From RGIG3178 sp942492795 (lineage in GTDB: Bacteria > Bacillota > Clostridia > Christensenellales > QAND01): 64,000 nt of DNA. The stretch spans positions 1,612,001 through 1,676,000 of the forward strand of contig OW818639.1 in assembly GCA_942492795.1 (NCBI GenBank). Reading direction: 5' to 3'. Each line of letters begins with the position of its first letter. Position 1 is the first letter of the stretch. Below the pieces are notes generated by a model that saw only the letters and a program-made list of their open reading frames with translations, searched no databases and was not told the DNA's origin. This document shows positions 43,962-53,461 of this stretch, piece by piece. A program made the translations under genes and the position numbers.

Positions 43962-45014
43962 CTATTTGTTGTATATCAATGCCCAAATAGCCGCCTTGTT
44001 CTTCTCAATATCAGGAACGAGAACAGACATTCCGCGAACAGCCGTGTTTCTGTAAGATCCAGCAACGGGTATGGTTAGCTGTGCAATCTGATAATTCATT
44101 AACGTGCCGGATTCCGTTATCAGTCCGGTAATTTGTCCATACGTTAGGTCCGTCTGTATCTGCGGCAGAAACTGGTTAGCAATTCCGAGGATTGTCGAAG
44201 CATTTGAGCTCTTCAGCTTTGTGAGAATCGATTGTATAACGTTGCGCTGGCGGCTGGTACGCCCAAAATCACTGTCAATATGACGGATTCTGGCATAGGC
44301 TAAAGCAGTTGCCCCATTCAGATTGTTTTTTCCGATACTCACTTTTTGGATGGCACCAAATTCCGTATAACCACCGGAGTTGTTCAATTCGTTGGCTTCA
44401 GCAGTTGTCAAGTTTACCGTGACACCATGCATTGCATCTATGATGTCCTTGAAACTCTGATAGTCGATTCGAGCATAGTTATCAATTTTAATACGGAAAT
44501 TGTTTTGTATTGTTTCAACCAGAAGCTTAGGGCCACCATACCCATAAGCAGTATTGATTCGATTGTCCTGAATTCCTGCAATTTTCACGTAGAGGTCACG
44601 CAGGATAGATGTCAACACAATTCGGTTGCTCTTTCTATCTATGGAGACGAGAATCATTGAATCGGATCGTCCGTATCCTGATCCGCCTCGTGTGTCGCTA
44701 CCGATAAGAAGGATGTTTTGAATTTGTTTATCGCTGATGATTTGACCGGTAGCCCATTGCATATCTCCCGGATTCTCCGATGGCAGGGAAGGATCGGCAT
44801 CAGCATCATCGGTTGGAACCGAACTTGCTAAAGGAAACTTGTCCAGAGCCGTATAATTGATTTTGGATAGATAAAAGATTGCAAATCCTGCTGCTGCTAA
44901 GATTAGAAAACCCAATAGGCTGGCGATAATAACGATGGCTTTTCCGCGCGCTGTGCTAGTTAAGCGTTTTTTGGTCTTTTTTTTTGTTCTGCCGGTTGGT
45001 TGACGACGCTGCAT
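43962..45014 (-). CDS. LytR-CpsA-Psr (LCP) family glycopolymer ligase
   Basis: 350 residues. A basic cytoplasmic start, one membrane helix (about 27-48), a linker rich in Asp, Ser and Pro, and the LCP domain: LLIGSDTRG, GRSDSMILVSID, TSILRDLYVKI and YARIRHIDSDFGRTSRQRN. The Arg and Asp residues that hold the polyprenyl pyrophosphate are present. It should transfer the finished polysaccharide from undecaprenyl pyrophosphate to peptidoglycan, outside the membrane. Expressed from a clear promoter (45064-45092). Confidence 0.92.
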   Translation of the reverse strand: MQRRQPTGRTKKKTKKRLTSTARGKAIVIIASLLGFLILAAAGFAIFYLSKINYTALDKFPLASSVPTDDADADPSLPSENPGDMQWATGQIISDKQIQNILLIGSDTRGGSGYGRSDSMILVSIDRKSNRIVLTSILRDLYVKIAGIQDNRINTAYGYGGPKLLVETIQNNFRIKIDNYARIDYQSFKDIIDAMHGVTVNLTTAEANELNNSGGYTEFGAIQKVSIGKNNLNGATALAYARIRHIDSDFGRTSRQRNVIQSILTKLKSSNASTILGIANQFLPQIQTDLTYGQITGLITESGTLMNYQIAQLTIPVAGSYRNTAVRGMSVLVPDIEKNKAAIWALIYNK

Positions 45015-45063
45015 GATGAAACTCCCTTATTTGACAAACCTAGAAATGTAATCACTGAATAAA

Positions 45064-45092
45064 AGAGTAGTACATGTGAAACGGTTTGTCAA
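45064..45092 (-). promoter_or_regulatory. Promoter of the LCP/sugar transferase operon
   Basis: On the minus strand TTGACA (45087-45092), 17 bases and TACTCT (45064-45069). The -35 box is part of GGTTTGTCAA (45083-45092), which is repeated inverted as TTGACAAACC at 45031-45040. Confidence 0.6.
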
Positions 45093-45225
45093 TGTTGGTG
45101 CGCGCTATTTACAAAGGGTTTACGAATAGGATCATTGATTTATAAGGATATTCTTGAGAGAGTCGATATTAATTTTATCAATAAGCGCAGCGTTCATGTC
45201 GGCAATGTAGTCATATATGCAACAG

Positions 45226-45262
45226 AAAACCCCGTTAAAAGCAAGCTTTTTAACGGGGTTTC
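45226..45262 (-). terminator. Terminator after the YerB-like gene
   Basis: AAACCCCGTTAAAA and TTTTAACGGGGTTT form a 14-bp stem with a six-base loop, ending in TTTT on the minus strand. Confidence 0.85.
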
Positions 45263-45288
45263 ATAAAGCGAAAACAATGAAGGATATG

Positions 45289-46311
45289 TTAATTAACGGT
45301 AATGTTCACATTGTTCGGGTGCACTGCAATCCATGTATTGCCAGGAATAAGGACGATTTCTTTGCCATTCGCATCTTTATAAACGGTTGTGGAGTCATAG
45401 CTTTTTCGTTCCCATGTACCAACAATGTGTTTTCCCCCCAAAAAGAATTCTGCTTTGCCCGTACCCAAAAGATCACAAAGCCAAAGTCCGCCGGGCATGT
45501 CGTTATGATAAAAACGAGCATACTGAACGATAACATTCTGAACGGTGATCGCTTTGTTTGTAGCGGCATCTTTGAATTCCTTGCCGCTCATATACCTTGT
45601 TAATACATTTGTTTTAGCATCATACTTATAGGTAGTGCTGCTGCCATTAAAAGGAAGTGTCACTTCCGAAAATGAATCTCCGGTATATGCGGCATTATCA
45701 TCAAACAGGAAAGTACGTCCAGCAGCCTCTTGTTTCATCAACGTTTGAAGTTTTTGTATGTCCGTATAGGCATTGTGAGGTGCGATACGATCCTTTGTAC
45801 GCCAATAATAATTGTTAAATCCGGTCAGGAAGTTGATGCGTGTTTTGATGTGTTTAGAGATATCCTCGGCGTTTACATCGGCAGCTCCATACGTAGCGCC
45901 GCCAAAATGAGCATATGCGCTATCCCATTCCTGTTGAATACGCATAAAATAGACTCGCGCGGATCTGACAGGGCCGGCAACTTTAGGAAGGTTATCGTTA
46001 AATATACAGAAAAAACGAGTGACACTCCCTTCTACCGGCGCTTCGTATACAACATCAGCAGATTGTAAGCCCGTTTGAGGTCTAGCTGCGGGGCTGTTTT
46101 CAATCATGATGCCGACGGGCTTGTACGCTGCAGAAGCGCTGAGAAGTTTGCCGGAAGTTTTGGATCTAAAAACCTGCATCGTTGGAGCAGGATCTGGAGT
46201 ATTCGTTGCTGCAGGCGATTGTGTTTGTGTTGTTTTCGCAGATGAGGAGCATCCTCCAACACAGAGTAAACCTACCAGAAACAGTGTTAACAGCCTTTTT
46301 TTTGTTCTCAT
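45289..46311 (-). CDS. DUF3048 (YerB-like) lipoprotein
   Basis: 340 residues. Signal peptide with lipobox VGGC (about residues 18-21), a Thr/Gln/Pro linker, then the DUF3048 domain: VGIMIENSPAARPQTGLQSA, VVYEAPVEGSVTRFF, PVRSARVYF and the second half ending NTWIAVHPNN. The function of YerB proteins is unknown; they are widespread in Bacillota and are anchored outside the membrane. The ATG 46311 is chosen because GGAGG lies seven bases upstream. It stands next to the LCP operon but has its own promoter and terminator. Confidence 0.88.
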   Translation of the reverse strand: MRTKKRLLTLFLVGLLCVGGCSSSAKTTQTQSPAATNTPDPAPTMQVFRSKTSGKLLSASAAYKPVGIMIENSPAARPQTGLQSADVVYEAPVEGSVTRFFCIFNDNLPKVAGPVRSARVYFMRIQQEWDSAYAHFGGATYGAADVNAEDISKHIKTRINFLTGFNNYYWRTKDRIAPHNAYTDIQKLQTLMKQEAAGRTFLFDDNAAYTGDSFSEVTLPFNGSSTTYKYDAKTNVLTRYMSGKEFKDAATNKAITVQNVIVQYARFYHNDMPGGLWLCDLLGTGKAEFFLGGKHIVGTWERKSYDSTTVYKDANGKEIVLIPGNTWIAVHPNNVNITVN

Positions 46312-46367
46312 CGTGAGAGCCTCCGTCAGATTGTTGATAGTGTCAAATACAGCCAAGCAATAATATC

Positions 46368-46396
46368 AGTATAAATGATAGTATAAGAAATAACAA
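46368..46396 (-). promoter_or_regulatory. Promoter of the YerB-like gene
   Basis: On the minus strand TTGTTA (46391-46396), 17 bases and TATACT (46368-46373). Confidence 0.55.
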
Positions 46397-46510
46397 TATA
46401 GCATTGCTCTTTGCGTGATGTTGATCTTCGGATATTGAATCTGTTTCTTTGCAGGTCTATGCAACGAGAAAGAGAAGAATCCTTCACGTATTCGGATGAT
46501 GAATCCATGA

Positions 46511-46539
46511 TTGAAAAAAAAGCGATCAAGATGTATAAT
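46511..46539 (+). promoter_or_regulatory. Promoter of the polysaccharide gene cluster
   Basis: TTGAAA (46511-46516), a 17-base spacer and a perfect TATAAT (46534-46539), about 75 bases before the first glycosyltransferase gene. Confidence 0.7.
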
Positions 46540-46615
46540 TTGCTGTATGCAATAGATTGCACAATAGGACACATCACAACAAATATAGACAAAAGATCAG
46601 ATGATCGGGAGTGGC

Positions 46616-47389
46616 ATGGGGAATTATAAGATATCGCTATCTATAGTTACTTACAATAGCGAAAAATATATAAGCCAATCGATTGATACTATATTAGAGA
46701 ACACTAAAAATTCCGACTTTTGTATCTATATTATCGACAACGGATCAACAGACAGATCTGTTGAAATAATAAAGAGCAAAAACTGTTCGCGTATTGTCCT
46801 TATAGAGAATAAAACGAATATAGGATTTGGAAAAGGGCATAACATGGCATTAAAAGCAGCCAATTCTAAATACCATTTTTTTGTTAATCCGGATATAGTG
46901 ATTAAAGATGATGTAATATACAAAATGTCTCAATATTTTGAGGAACATGAGGATGTCGGCGTTGTTACACCAAAGATTCTCTATCCTGATGGGCGCTTGC
47001 AACTATTGCCAAAAAGGAATCCCAGGTTCATCTACTTGGTTGCCCGCAGGTTGCATTTTAAGTTTTTAAAAAGGTATCGTGAAGAATATGAAATGATTTC
47101 TATGGGGCAAAATGAAATTTTTGATATTGAGTTCTGCACGGGTTCGTTTATGGCTGCCCGTACGGATGTCCTGAAGAAGGTAGGCGGTTTTGACGAGCGA
47201 TACTTTATGTATTTCGAAGATGCCGATTTAACCAGAGAAATTCGCAAATATGCCCGTGCGCAATACAATCCCAATTTTGTGGTCTACCATGATTGGGAGC
47301 GTGCAGGATCTAAGCAGTTAAAGTATATGTTTATTCAGATTGGCTCAATGATCCTATATAAACTAAAATGGACAAAAGGAAGAAAGTGA
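46616..47389 (+). CDS. GT2 glycosyltransferase (rhamnosyltransferase-like)
   Basis: 257 residues, one GT2 domain. SIVTYNSEKYISQSI, IDNGSTDRS, GFGKGHNMAL and FVNPDIVI (the DxD-type position reads NPD) are seen, and GGFDERYFMYFEDADLTREI is the typical end of WbbL-like rhamnosyltransferases. With the dTDP-rhamnose genes directly downstream, rhamnose transfer is the first guess. Start 46616 is taken because GGGAGTGG precedes it. Confidence 0.85.
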   Translation: MGNYKISLSIVTYNSEKYISQSIDTILENTKNSDFCIYIIDNGSTDRSVEIIKSKNCSRIVLIENKTNIGFGKGHNMALKAANSKYHFFVNPDIVIKDDVIYKMSQYFEEHEDVGVVTPKILYPDGRLQLLPKRNPRFIYLVARRLHFKFLKRYREEYEMISMGQNEIFDIEFCTGSFMAARTDVLKKVGGFDERYFMYFEDADLTREIRKYARAQYNPNFVVYHDWERAGSKQLKYMFIQIGSMILYKLKWTKGRK

Positions 47390-47442
47390 GATCAATAATT
47401 GCAATTGCTTTGCTTTTTCAAGTTGAAGGAGGCTCAAAGACC

Positions 47443-48291
47443 TTGATATTGATAATTGGTTCAAACGGTCAATTGGGACGTGAAATGCAAAAAGCACTAA
47501 TTAAGCGCAATCTTGACTTTAAAGCATTTGATTATCCTGATATTGATATCACAAAAAAAGAGGATTTGTACAGTTTGATTAGCGCGGTAAACCCAACTGC
47601 CGTCGTTAATTGCGCGGCTTATACCAATGTTGATAAAGCAGAACAGGATTATGATGCTGCTTATCAAATAAACGCTGTTGGTCCAAAAAGCATTGCTGAA
47701 ATTTGCCATGAGAAAGGGATCGAAATGGTGCAGGTTTCTACCGATTACGTGTTCAGCGGTGAACCGATCATGGAGAATGGAAAGCCACGCCCCTACATTG
47801 AATCGGACAAATGTGAACCCCAAACCGTATATGGGAAGACGAAATTGGAGGGGGAAATTTTTGCACAATCAGCACACGACAAAGTGTATCTGCTTCGCAC
47901 TGCCTGGTTGTACGGAGACGGCAACAATTTTGTAAGAACCATGTTTAGACTGGCAGAAACAAAAAAATCATTAACGATAGTCAACGATCAAATCGGTTCA
48001 CCGACTTCAACGGTAGATTTAGCAAATGCTATATGTGAATTGTTGGGAACTGGTGCATACGGCCTATATCACGCAACATGTGAAGGGCAATGCAGCTGGT
48101 ATGATTTTTCGAAGAAAATATTTGAGATCAAAGGAATTGATATAGAAGTAATCCCGGTTACAAGTGAAGAATATGCCAGCCTTACAAAGCGACCGAAATG
48201 GAGTGTCCTCGAAAATAAAAACCTGACAGAACTCAATAAAAACGTTTTTAGAAATTGGGAAGATTCATTGAAAGAGTATTTAAAGTTTTAA
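47443..48291 (+). CDS. rmlD: dTDP-4-dehydrorhamnose reductase
   Basis: 282 residues, an extended SDR. ILIIGSNGQLGREM is the NADPH site, DYVFSGE and YGKTKLEGE (YxxxK) the catalytic part, and LRTAWLYGDGNNFVRTM is characteristic. Last step of dTDP-L-rhamnose synthesis. The start is set at TTG 47443 because AAGGAGG lies ten bases before and the protein then begins directly at the first strand; the frame is open up to 47368. Confidence 0.93.
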   Translation: MILIIGSNGQLGREMQKALIKRNLDFKAFDYPDIDITKKEDLYSLISAVNPTAVVNCAAYTNVDKAEQDYDAAYQINAVGPKSIAEICHEKGIEMVQVSTDYVFSGEPIMENGKPRPYIESDKCEPQTVYGKTKLEGEIFAQSAHDKVYLLRTAWLYGDGNNFVRTMFRLAETKKSLTIVNDQIGSPTSTVDLANAICELLGTGAYGLYHATCEGQCSWYDFSKKIFEIKGIDIEVIPVTSEEYASLTKRPKWSVLENKNLTELNKNVFRNWEDSLKEYLKF

Positions 48292-48311
48292 ATAATTTTG
48301 GAGGTACGCAT

Positions 48312-49187
48312 ATGAAAGGGATTATTTTAGCTGGCGGTTCGGGAACGAGGCTCTTTCCCATCACAAAATGCGTAACAAAACAATTGATGCCTATCTATGA
48401 TAAGCCGATGGTATACTATCCCTTATCGTCGTTGATGCTGGCTGGGATTAGGGATATACTCATTATTTCTACACCTGAAGATTTGCCGCTATTTCAAAAA
48501 CTCTTTGGAGACGGCCAGGAAATGGGGTTGCATTTTGAATACAAAGTTCAATATGCACCAAATGGATTGGCAGAAGCATTTCTCATCGGAGAAGAGTTTA
48601 TCGGCAAGGAGCATTGCGCTCTTGCTCTTGGCGACAATGTGTTTTATGGACACGGTTTCACAAACAGTATTCAGAAAGCCGCAAGGCTTGAAAAGGGCGC
48701 TGTAATTTTCGGCTATTATGTCAATCAGCCGAGCGCGTATGGCGTGGTGGAATTTGATCAAAGCGGGCATGCAATTTCCATCGAAGAAAAACCAATCAAC
48801 CCAAAATCCAACTATGCGGTACCCGGTTTGTATTTTTATGACAATGAGGTCGTTCAAATTGCAAAAAACGTTAAGCCATCCGCACGCGGCGAACTTGAAA
48901 TTACTTCCGTTAATGATGAATACCTAAAAAGAGGCTTGCTTGATGTGGAGATTCTTGGCAGGGGAACAGCCTGGCTGGACACAGGAACACATGACGACTT
49001 GCTTTCTGCGGCACAATTCGTTGCAACGATTCAAAAACGACAAGGGCTTTACATTGCATGCATTGAAGAGATTGCATTTCGCATGGGATATATAGACAGT
49101 GCCCGACTTCAAAGATTGGCTCAACCATTGATAAAAACCGACTACGGTAAATACATCGATGCGATAGCACGAGCACACGGAGTTTGA
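48312..49187 (+). CDS. rmlA: Glucose-1-phosphate thymidylyltransferase
   Basis: 291 residues. GIILAGGSGTRLFPIT is the nucleotide site, QLMPIYDKPMVYYPLS follows, LALGDNVFYG carries the metal Asp, and GTAWLDTGTHD the second Asp. It makes dTDP-glucose, the first step to dTDP-rhamnose. The ATG at 48312 follows GGAGGT. Confidence 0.96.
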   Translation: MKGIILAGGSGTRLFPITKCVTKQLMPIYDKPMVYYPLSSLMLAGIRDILIISTPEDLPLFQKLFGDGQEMGLHFEYKVQYAPNGLAEAFLIGEEFIGKEHCALALGDNVFYGHGFTNSIQKAARLEKGAVIFGYYVNQPSAYGVVEFDQSGHAISIEEKPINPKSNYAVPGLYFYDNEVVQIAKNVKPSARGELEITSVNDEYLKRGLLDVEILGRGTAWLDTGTHDDLLSAAQFVATIQKRQGLYIACIEEIAFRMGYIDSARLQRLAQPLIKTDYGKYIDAIARAHGV

Positions 49188-49188
49188 T

Positions 49189-49743
49189 ATGGCAGATATA
49201 AAAGTCATCAAGACATCAATTGAAGGTTTGCTTATCATTGAACCCCGCGTTTTTGGTGATGCCCGCGGATACTTTCTGGAGACATACAATCAAGAAGTGT
49301 TCTCACAAGCCAGGCTTACGATGACATTTGTACAGGACAATGAATCCAAGTCAAAAAGAGGCGTATTGCGCGGTCTCCACCTGCAAACCAAATTTTCTCA
49401 GGGTAAGCTTGTTCGCGTTATCTCGGGAGCTGTCTACGATGTTGGGGTCGACTTAAGAAAGGATTCACCTACGTATGGGAAATATGAGGGCGTAGTACTC
49501 TCAGAGGAAAACAAGCGGATGTTCTATGTGCCCGAAGGATTTGCCCACGGATTCCTCGTGTTATCCGAAGAAGCGGTGTTTACGTACAAGTGCACAAATT
49601 TCTATCATCCGGAATACGATGCAGGCATTATCTACAATGATCCTGATATCGGCGTTGCGTGGCCTACCGAAGGGCTGCAGGTACTTTTATCCGAGAAGGA
49701 TCAAAAACTGCCGACCTTAAAACAGGCGGGCTATGTTTTCTAG
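49189..49743 (+). CDS. rmlC: dTDP-4-dehydrorhamnose 3,5-epimerase
   Basis: 184 residues, a cupin. EPRVFGDARGYFLETYN, RGVLRGLHLQ with the catalytic His, YDVGVDLRKDSPTYG, and PEGFAHGFLVLS are all standard. Starts one base after rmlA ends; GGAG lies inside the end of rmlA. Confidence 0.96.
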   Translation: MADIKVIKTSIEGLLIIEPRVFGDARGYFLETYNQEVFSQARLTMTFVQDNESKSKRGVLRGLHLQTKFSQGKLVRVISGAVYDVGVDLRKDSPTYGKYEGVVLSEENKRMFYVPEGFAHGFLVLSEEAVFTYKCTNFYHPEYDAGIIYNDPDIGVAWPTEGLQVLLSEKDQKLPTLKQAGYVF

Positions 49744-49758
49744 TTAGGAGAAATACTC

Positions 49759-50814
49759 ATGAAAAGCGTTTTAGTAACCGGTGGAGCAGGATTCATCGGA
49801 TCCAATTTTATTACATTGATGCTGCAAGAACATGAAGACTGGATGATCGTCAACCTGGATGCATTGACCTATGCCGGAAACCTTGAGAATCTCAAGAATA
49901 TCAGGGATGATAAGCGATATATTTTTAAGAAGGGCGATATCACGGAACGCGCAATCGTATTGAAGCTGTTTGATGAATATAGATTTGAAATCGTTGTGAA
50001 CTTTGCCGCAGAAAGTCATGTGGACAGGAGCATTCACGATCCGGAGATCTTTTTAAAAACGAATATCCTTGGAACCCAGTGCCTTCTGGATTGCGCAAAG
50101 GCAACCTGGCAGATCGGGAAGGATGAAGAGGGTTACCCAACATACAGAGAAGGTGTTCGCTTTTTGCAGGTTTCCACCGACGAAGTGTATGGTGCTCTTG
50201 GCAAAACCGGACTGTTTTGTGAAAGTACACCGTTAAGCCCCAACAGTCCGTATTCCGTAAGCAAAGCGGCTGCCGATATGCTCACAAGAGCATATTTTAC
50301 GACGTTTAAGCTACCGGTGAACGTTACACGATGCTCCAACAATTACGGTCCGTATCAATTCCCGGAAAAACTAATCCCGCTTATGATCGGCAACGCATTG
50401 GAGGGCAAGCATTTGCCGGTATATGGAGACGGTATGCAGGTTAGGGACTGGCTGCATGTTTACGATCATTGCTACGCTATCGATGCTGTGCTGCAAAAGG
50501 GATGTATCGGTGAGATATACAACATCGGAGGAAACAATGAAAAGGCGAACATTGAAATCGTAAAACTCATAATCAGCAATTTGGACAAGACTGATGACCT
50601 GATCCGATATGTTGCTGACAGACTTGGGCATGATCGCCGCTATGCGATTGACAATACCAAAATCACTTCAGAACTCGGTTGGGAACCGCAATACACTTTT
50701 GAGCAGGGCATGGAGGAAACCATCGCCTGGTATCTGGAGAACAAGGCATGGCTCGATGGCGTGCGCTCGGGAGCATATCGCGATTATTACAAGACGTACT
50801 ATGGAGTGATATAA
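49759..50814 (+). CDS. rmlB: dTDP-glucose 4,6-dehydratase
   Basis: 351 residues, an extended SDR. VTGGAGFIGSNF binds NAD, FAAESHVDRSI, STDEVYGALG and YSVSKAAADM (YxxxK) form the active site; RCSNNYGPYQFPEKLIPLMI is typical. It completes the rhamnose pathway set in the order rmlD-A-C-B. Confidence 0.97.
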   Translation: MKSVLVTGGAGFIGSNFITLMLQEHEDWMIVNLDALTYAGNLENLKNIRDDKRYIFKKGDITERAIVLKLFDEYRFEIVVNFAAESHVDRSIHDPEIFLKTNILGTQCLLDCAKATWQIGKDEEGYPTYREGVRFLQVSTDEVYGALGKTGLFCESTPLSPNSPYSVSKAAADMLTRAYFTTFKLPVNVTRCSNNYGPYQFPEKLIPLMIGNALEGKHLPVYGDGMQVRDWLHVYDHCYAIDAVLQKGCIGEIYNIGGNNEKANIEIVKLIISNLDKTDDLIRYVADRLGHDRRYAIDNTKITSELGWEPQYTFEQGMEETIAWYLENKAWLDGVRSGAYRDYYKTYYGVI

Positions 50815-50867
50815 TACATGGCATATAATCTCAGCAAACCCGATTCATGTGTACATTAGGTGAGTAT

Positions 50868-51815
50868 ATGAAGCAAGATAAAAAGATTTCTATATTATTG
50901 GCAACATACAACGGCGAGGCTTATGTTCACCAGCAGGTCAATTCGATTTTGCGTCAATCATATCAAAACTTTGTAATCATTGCTTCAGACGATGGATCGA
51001 GTGACGCAACAAAGATGATTCTTCATGATTATCAAACAAAATATCCTGGTAAAGTGATATTGTTAGAGGATCATGTGCCGTTTTATAGCGCAAGGGATAA
51101 CTTTTTTTATTTAATGGAGTGCTGTCCGGACGGTTATGCCATGTTTTGTGATCAGGACGACGTATGGGAGACCGAAAAAATAGAGAAGACACTAAACGTT
51201 ATGTGTGAACTTGAGGAAAAGGGCAGTCAAAGTGATCCTCATTTGGTCTTTACTGATCTTGAAGTCGTTGACGCGAATTTACGAACGATAGCACGGTCTT
51301 TTATGAGATTCTCCAAGATCGACGGAAAAAGAACGATCCTTCGCAATCTTCTGATACAAAACGTTGTCACCGGTTGCACTGTCATGATGAACGGCGCATT
51401 GCGCACATCGGCACTTCGGTGTGTCGACCGAACTGCTGTTTTAATGCATGACTGGTGGATTGCCCTGGTGGCCGCGGTGTTTGGACAAATTGCCTTTATA
51501 GATGAGACGACGGTTAAATACCGCCAGCATGGATCTAATACCATCGGAGCTAAAAAATATTTGAATAACCCAAAACTTCTGCTTACAAGGATCTTCCAAT
51601 CAAATATCAAGCAATCTATAAAAGGAACCACGTTTCAGGCAAGAGCATTTTTAAAGACATATGGTAGTATCATGCAGCCACAAGACAGGAAGTTGCTAGA
51701 AGGTTTCGCGAATTTATATGATCGAAGAAAATGGTCACGAATAGATTTTATGATGCGCAATAGACTTTTAAAATATGGTGCATTGCGGAAATTCGCACAG
51801 ATTATTTGGGGATAA
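50868..51815 (+). CDS. GT2 glycosyltransferase
   Basis: 315 residues. ISILLATYNGEAYVHQQVNS, IASDDGSSDATK and FCDQDDVWE (a DxD variant) mark the GT2 domain; the conserved MLHDWW-like piece is MHDWWIAL. Similar proteins (rhamnosyl- or alpha-L-Rha transferases) are usual in such loci. Acceptor and donor unknown. ATG 50868 follows AGGTGAG. Confidence 0.87.
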   Translation: MKQDKKISILLATYNGEAYVHQQVNSILRQSYQNFVIIASDDGSSDATKMILHDYQTKYPGKVILLEDHVPFYSARDNFFYLMECCPDGYAMFCDQDDVWETEKIEKTLNVMCELEEKGSQSDPHLVFTDLEVVDANLRTIARSFMRFSKIDGKRTILRNLLIQNVVTGCTVMMNGALRTSALRCVDRTAVLMHDWWIALVAAVFGQIAFIDETTVKYRQHGSNTIGAKKYLNNPKLLLTRIFQSNIKQSIKGTTFQARAFLKTYGSIMQPQDRKLLEGFANLYDRRKWSRIDFMMRNRLLKYGALRKFAQIIWG

Positions 51816-51818
51816 CTG

Positions 51819-53270
51819 ATGAGATTCGATTCAAGTAAGAAATTAACCACATTCCATAAGCTGAGTTTTCTGGAAAGACTAGATGGTATTTCCTTTAATT
51901 CATTATGTTTGCTTATAGTTGATTGCACTGTCTCCGGTGGTGGGCGTTGGTTTATGATAGGACCATTAAGTCTCCGGATGATTTTGGGTATCATTTCTTT
52001 TGTATGTGCAATACCCAAAATGGTAAACAAAACTAAACACTGGATGCAGAGTCCAATGGTTTACTGTTTAGTGGCATTTGTACTTTACTTGGGGATCAGC
52101 GCATTAATCGGGATATCTCATCAAAACAATATTGACGTGCTTTTTAGCGATATAAAAGGCTTTTTGTGGCTTTTTCTTGTACCGATTGTACTAGCGGTCG
52201 TTGATAATAGGGAGCGAATCCATATTATAATGAAATGTATTGTCGTAGGTGCAACTATTCAGGCAGCATTGATCATTGGTTTAAATATCTTTTGTATTTA
52301 TTTTAAGAACTGGTATGTCGTGCTGCATAAACAGTTACTACAGCTTCAGGTCTGCTTTTTGGATAACGTTACCGGTTCACTGTTTCGTGTGTTTTTTAAG
52401 AGCAGCCCCTATTTAATAGTAGGCTGTGTATGCATGCTATATTATCAGATAGTCGGTAACAGGCTTAAATGGCTATATTCTTTATGTACGGCTATTTGTT
52501 TGAACGCTATCTTGATTTCATTTACTCGCTCTTTGTATGGAGCAGCAGGTATCACCGCTGCTATTGTCATTATTCTTCATTTATTATTTAATCCCCTTAA
52601 ATGGAAGACAATTGTTCCCCATATTGTCGTTACAGGGATTTTTTTTATGGTACTGATTGCGGTACAGCAACACATATCCAAGACTAATTACTTCAGGTTT
52701 GCGGTTTCAAGAACGTTGCTATTGGATATCTCACAAGAACAGAAAATACCAGATAATGCTGAAAATCCAGAAAAAGACAAGCTTCCAGATAAAACAGTGC
52801 AGGCAGATAGAATTGAACAGCAAGATACTGCTGAACAGCAAGAATACATCGAAAGGACAAAGATATCTGATAGTATTGTACGAAATACTGTTCTTGAGCA
52901 ACTGAAAAGCAGTATATCTAAAAGTCCATTGTTTGGAAACGGATTAGGAGCAACAATAGAATTCAGAAGTGATGGTTATGTAGAGTATTTTTATTTCGAT
53001 ATTCTGAATAAAATGGGAATAATTGGGTTCCTGCTTTATCTATTTCCGGTTGGATATATGGTATATATCCTGTTGCGGGGTTGGAGGAAGAGCGATAAAC
53101 AGCTGGTATTGCTTCATATCACCTGGATCAGCGGACTGGCAGCGTTTCTTTTCGCATCCTATTTCAATCCGTATTTGAATGCAGCTTTGGGAATTTCATG
53201 CTATAGTATTGTCATAGGATATTTTATCAACAGTATTATAATAAAAGAAAAAATGGATACATTTGTTTAA
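51819..53270 (+). CDS. Wzy/O-antigen ligase-like membrane protein
   Basis: 483 residues with about ten to twelve helices and one long hydrophilic loop (about 300-375) containing NPEKDKLPDKTV and a SKSPLFGNGLGATIEFRS motif. The loop Gly-rich motif with a following aromatic stretch is the family hallmark of O-antigen polymerases and ligases (PglL/WaaL/Wzy). The loop is unusually rich in Gln, Glu and Lys. It could polymerise repeat units or ligate the chain. Starts three bases after the preceding stop. Confidence 0.75.
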   Translation: MRFDSSKKLTTFHKLSFLERLDGISFNSLCLLIVDCTVSGGGRWFMIGPLSLRMILGIISFVCAIPKMVNKTKHWMQSPMVYCLVAFVLYLGISALIGISHQNNIDVLFSDIKGFLWLFLVPIVLAVVDNRERIHIIMKCIVVGATIQAALIIGLNIFCIYFKNWYVVLHKQLLQLQVCFLDNVTGSLFRVFFKSSPYLIVGCVCMLYYQIVGNRLKWLYSLCTAICLNAILISFTRSLYGAAGITAAIVIILHLLFNPLKWKTIVPHIVVTGIFFMVLIAVQQHISKTNYFRFAVSRTLLLDISQEQKIPDNAENPEKDKLPDKTVQADRIEQQDTAEQQEYIERTKISDSIVRNTVLEQLKSSISKSPLFGNGLGATIEFRSDGYVEYFYFDILNKMGIIGFLLYLFPVGYMVYILLRGWRKSDKQLVLLHITWISGLAAFLFASYFNPYLNAALGISCYSIVIGYFINSIIIKEKMDTFV

Positions 53271-53385
53271 GTTATAATAGAGCACATTAAGCAAAGTTGG
53301 CGCCAGCCAATTTTGGGACGTTAGAAGCAAATAAGCCAATTCCTAGCTGGTTCAACGAAAGGTGCACTCTTAGTAGTTTTTGTAG

Positions 53386-53414
53386 TTGTTGAAACAAAGA
53401 GGGTCTAGTATAAT
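53386..53414 (+). promoter_or_regulatory. Internal promoter before the ABC exporter genes
   Basis: TTGTTG (53386-53391), 17 bases and TATAAT (53409-53414), in the 190-base gap before the permease gene. Confidence 0.6.
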
Positions 53415-53461
53415 GGGTCACAGGGTTTTTCTAAGAAGAGGACCCGGGCTGGAGTATATTG

